From positions 338,001 to 402,000 of the forward strand of contig NZ_CP092334.1 in NCBI RefSeq assembly GCF_018595685.2: a DNA stretch of 64,000 nt, in the 5' to 3' direction. The notes beneath the pieces are model-generated. The model was not told the origin of the DNA. It made no database searches and worked only from the letters and a program-made list of their open reading frames with translations. The stretch's first letter is position 1, and every line of letters begins with the position of its first letter. This DNA is from Flavihumibacter rivuli (lineage in GTDB: Bacteria; Bacteroidota; Bacteroidia; Chitinophagales; Chitinophagaceae). Of the stretch, positions 62,280 to 64,000 are shown piece by piece. The position numbers and the translations under genes are program-made.

Positions 62280-62402
62280 CAAAGCCCCAACCCTTCTCCT
62301 GCGTCGAAGGCTTGACTTTTTCCTTGTGCACCCAATCCTGAGCAAGCTCGCTTGTGTGCACAAAGAAAAAGCCCCAAACTATTTCATTAGTTTGGGGCTT
62401 TG
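62280..62402. repeat. 123-bp structured element, array copy 4
   Basis: Full termini are present; the last two bases directly precede the tRNA gene end. The long stem contains CTTGTGCAC with GTGCACAAAG, repairing the C-A mismatch seen in copies 2 and 51298. Confidence 0.85.
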
Positions 62403-62486
62403 TGCCCGAGACTGGATTCGAACCAGCACGCCGTTTCCAGCGCCACCACCTCAAGGTGGTGCGTCTACCAATTTCGCCACCCGGGC
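62403..62486 (-). tRNA. tRNA-Leu (anticodon GAG)
   Basis: The minus strand folds as a class II tRNA. The acceptor arms GCCCGGG and CTCGGGC pair with one G-T, and the D-arm region contains AAATTGGTAGACGCA. The anticodon stem CCACC/GGTGG encloses TTGAGGT with anticodon GAG, a long variable arm (CGCTGGAAACGGCG) follows, and the T arm is CTGG-TTCGAAT-CCAG. The discriminator base is A and CCA is not encoded. Its 3' end is the sequence repeated through the neighbouring array. Confidence 0.93.
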
Positions 62487-62547
62487 CCGCTTAAAGCGGC
62501 TGCAAATGTAAGTAATCAAAACATTCCTTCCAAAGCCAAAATAATTT

Positions 62548-63705
62548 TCATGATAAATTTTGTGGCAGAAGGATCCGGAAGGTGGTGCCCTTTCCCGGCT
62601 CTGAATTTTTCACAAACAACTGCCCCCTATGGTATTGTTCGATGATCCTTTTGGAAAGGGTTAGGCCTAGTCCCCATCCCCTTTTCTTGGTAGTGAAGCC
62701 GGGTTGGAAAACCTTCTGCAGGTTGCCCGAACTGATTCCCTTGCCGGTATCGGTAACATCAATGATGATCGCATTGTCGGATTGTTTAATATCAACCAAG
62801 ATCTGGCCCTTTCCTTCCATGGCATCCAGGGCGTTCTTCAATAGGTTCTCGATCACCCAGTCAAAAAGGGTAGGGGAAAGCATGATGTTGACAGGTTTCC
62901 CGATGGTATTGTTCACCTGGAATTGGATCTTTCCTGGCGCCCTTCTCTTTACATATTCCAAAACGGCATTTACCTGTCCGGCCAGTTCTGTAGGCTCGAG
63001 TTGCGGCGTGCTGCCGATCTTGGAGAAACGATCGGAGACGAGTTTCAGCCGGTCCACATCTTTTTCCAGTTCCCTGGTGATATTGTTATCGGGGTCGCCC
63101 TCCTTCAGCATCTCCACCCAGCCCTGGAGGGAGGAGAGGGGGGTGCCCAGCTGGTGGGCCGTTTCCTTTGCCATGCCTGCCCATAACTGGTTCTGGACAG
63201 AGCGGTGGCGGGTGTTCAGTAGCATGAGGGTTAACAAGATGAAAAGCCCAACGATCACCAGCTGGATGATCGGGTAATACCGTACTTCATTCAATAACCT
63301 TGTATTGCCATAATAGTATTTGTTGGCCATATAGGGCTGTTGGCTTAGCACCAGTACAAAAGGTTCGTTAGCGCGTTTGAATTCCCTCAGTTTTTTGGGC
63401 AGGTATTCCGGGTTGTTCCGGGCTTGCAGAGAATCGAGGTTGATGAAACTGACAATACTGTCTTTTTCATTGGTCTCGATGATCGGGATATCGGTCTGTT
63501 CATTGCGGATCATATTGGGCAGGGTCAAGGGCATGCTGGGGTTGTCGAAAATGGCCTTGGAGGCTGTTACCCATAGTTCAACCTTGTCGCGCTCTTCATT
63601 GGCGATCTTCCGGGCGAGATAGCGGGAATAAAAGATGGTGGCAATAACGATGACTACTGCTATGCCTGCGATCCAGGTACGCCAGTTGGCCAGGTAAGAA
63701 ATCAT
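62548..63705 (-). CDS. Membrane sensor histidine kinase
   Basis: The 385-residue kinase has two membrane helices (about 11-30 and 146-164) flanking a periplasmic sensor segment of about 115 residues. The HisKA domain has His184 in MAKETAHQLGTPLSSLQGWV, and the HATPase_c domain has VIENLLKNALDAMEGKG (N-box), DVTDTGKGISSGN (G1), GFTTKKRGWGLGL (G2) and a final GTTFRILLP. The H-box with HQLGTPL instead of HELRTPL is a variant common in Bacteroidota kinases. No response regulator lies alongside within the window. Confidence 0.93.
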   Translation of the reverse strand: MISYLANWRTWIAGIAVVIVIATIFYSRYLARKIANEERDKVELWVTASKAIFDNPSMPLTLPNMIRNEQTDIPIIETNEKDSIVSFINLDSLQARNNPEYLPKKLREFKRANEPFVLVLSQQPYMANKYYYGNTRLLNEVRYYPIIQLVIVGLFILLTLMLLNTRHRSVQNQLWAGMAKETAHQLGTPLSSLQGWVEMLKEGDPDNNITRELEKDVDRLKLVSDRFSKIGSTPQLEPTELAGQVNAVLEYVKRRAPGKIQFQVNNTIGKPVNIMLSPTLFDWVIENLLKNALDAMEGKGQILVDIKQSDNAIIIDVTDTGKGISSGNLQKVFQPGFTTKKRGWGLGLTLSKRIIEQYHRGQLFVKNSEPGKGTTFRILLPQNLS

Positions 63706-63769
63706 TGAACTAATTTAACCAATTGAATCCGATGCTTGCTTTATTTTTGGCACTAATTTATTCTGATCC

Positions 63770-64000
63770 TTGCAACCACTTGTAGCAATAGTAATACTGA
63801 ACTGGAACGGTAAAAAACACCTCGAGCAATTCCTGCCCTCTGTGACCGCAACTACCTATGCCAATGCGCAGGTGGTGGTGGCAGACAATGCTTCAACAGA
63901 TGATTCCATCGCATTCCTGGCGCAACGCTACCCTGATATAAGGGTAATAAGGCTGGATAAGAATTATGGATTCGCCAAGGGATACAACGAGGCACTTAAA
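63770..64000 (+). CDS. Family 2 glycosyltransferase, 5' part cut by the window end
   Basis: The frame opens at a TTG at 63770 and is still open at the last base (77 codons). It encodes the N-terminus of a GT2 enzyme: LVAIVILNWNGKKHLEQFLP, then QVVVADNASTDDSI with the conserved DNAS, and NYGFAKGYNEAL. GT2 enzymes of this type (rhamnosyltransferase-like) transfer sugars from nucleotide donors during cell-surface polysaccharide synthesis. An ATG start is not available close by, so TTG is likely. It is divergent from the histidine kinase. Confidence 0.88.
   Translation, partial: MQPLVAIVILNWNGKKHLEQFLPSVTATTYANAQVVVADNASTDDSIAFLAQRYPDIRVIRLDKNYGFAKGYNEALK

Larger units (their letters stand above)
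61713..62400. repeat. Four tandem 172-bp units ending at tRNA-Leu
   Basis: The 18-base string TGTGCCCGAGACTGGATT occurs at 61713, 61885, 62057, 62229 and 62401, exactly 172 bases apart. The last copy is the 3' end of the tRNA-Leu gene with two flanking bases. Each unit is a 49-base linker starting with the tRNA-matching bases plus one 123-base structured element. Units differ at scattered positions, so the array is not a very recent duplication. ORFs seen across it are by-products of a repeat that happens to lack stops. Confidence 0.9.

Noticed and set aside
61713..62400. Tandem repeat considered as a CRISPR array
   Set aside because: The repeated unit is 172 bp with only small changes, and there are no unique spacers or cas genes. 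The repeat matches a tRNA end.
61559..62511. Several open frames of 80-150 codons on both strands in the repeat array
   Set aside because: They are produced by a tandem repeat lacking stops and repeat the same peptide four times, partly antisense to the tRNA gene. No start context or family pattern.

Overview
The window looks like a chromosome segment from a member of the Bacteroidota, most likely Chitinophagaceae. The evidence is the set of Bacteroidota-type families (DUF4382, DUF2911, DUF3810 and DUF6580 proteins, PorT-like barrel plus OmpA, mitochondrial-type aconitase), lipoproteins with acidic or Ser-rich residues after the lipobox Cys, and promoters of the TTG-N17-23-TAnnTTTG type. No rRNA or CRISPR array was seen. 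The only RNA gene I can support is a tRNA-Leu(GAG) at 62403-62486 on the minus strand.

Region 1, about 1-51.2 kb, is moderately GC-rich and mostly ordinary metabolism. From left to right it holds: a DUF4382 lipoprotein, an OmpA protein and an Nramp-type transporter; a PGM1-like ATP-grasp protein; a lipoprotein / 7-TM protein / histidine kinase / response regulator operon; an N-acyl-D-amino-acid deacylase and a divergent gamma-glutamyltransferase relative; aconitase; a second, orthodox gamma-glutamyltransferase; a secreted M14 carboxypeptidase and a PIG-L deacetylase; a Na+/solute symporter preceded by two tiny membrane proteins; xerD, manA, a cyanophycinase-like lipoprotein, Nudix, VOC and MFS genes; a GH130-like protein, rnhA, phzF and an acyl-CoA carboxylase beta subunit; tspO, dcd, a phosphopantetheinyl transferase and a DUF2130 protein. 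The region ends in a tight cluster of GntP permease, RidA, D-threonine-aldolase-like enzyme, M19 dipeptidase, GMC oxidoreductase and Gfo/Idh/MocA dehydrogenase. Much of this points to import and breakdown of peptides and D-amino-acid or sugar-acid compounds.

Region 2, about 51.2-62.4 kb, is visibly AT-rich and differs in codon use. It carries a DoxX / outer-membrane / tautomerase / SDR / NTF2-fold operon facing an AraC regulator, two paralogous outer-membrane-type genes (one broken) next to a Crp/Fnr regulator, and several decayed genes. It is bounded on the left by one copy of a 123-bp structured element (51298-51420). On the right are four copies of the same element in an exact 172-bp tandem array (61713-62400) abutting tRNA-Leu. 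Every array unit repeats 18 bp matching the 3' end of the tRNA gene, and a decayed serine-recombinase C-terminus lies just before the array. I read this as a degraded genomic island at a tRNA attachment site.

Region 3, 62.5-64 kb, returns to the background composition, with a membrane sensor histidine kinase and the start of a family 2 glycosyltransferase cut by the window edge.

The most unusual observation is the 123-bp element. It has 11-bp terminal inverted repeats and internal hairpins whose two arms differ between copies in a compensating way.
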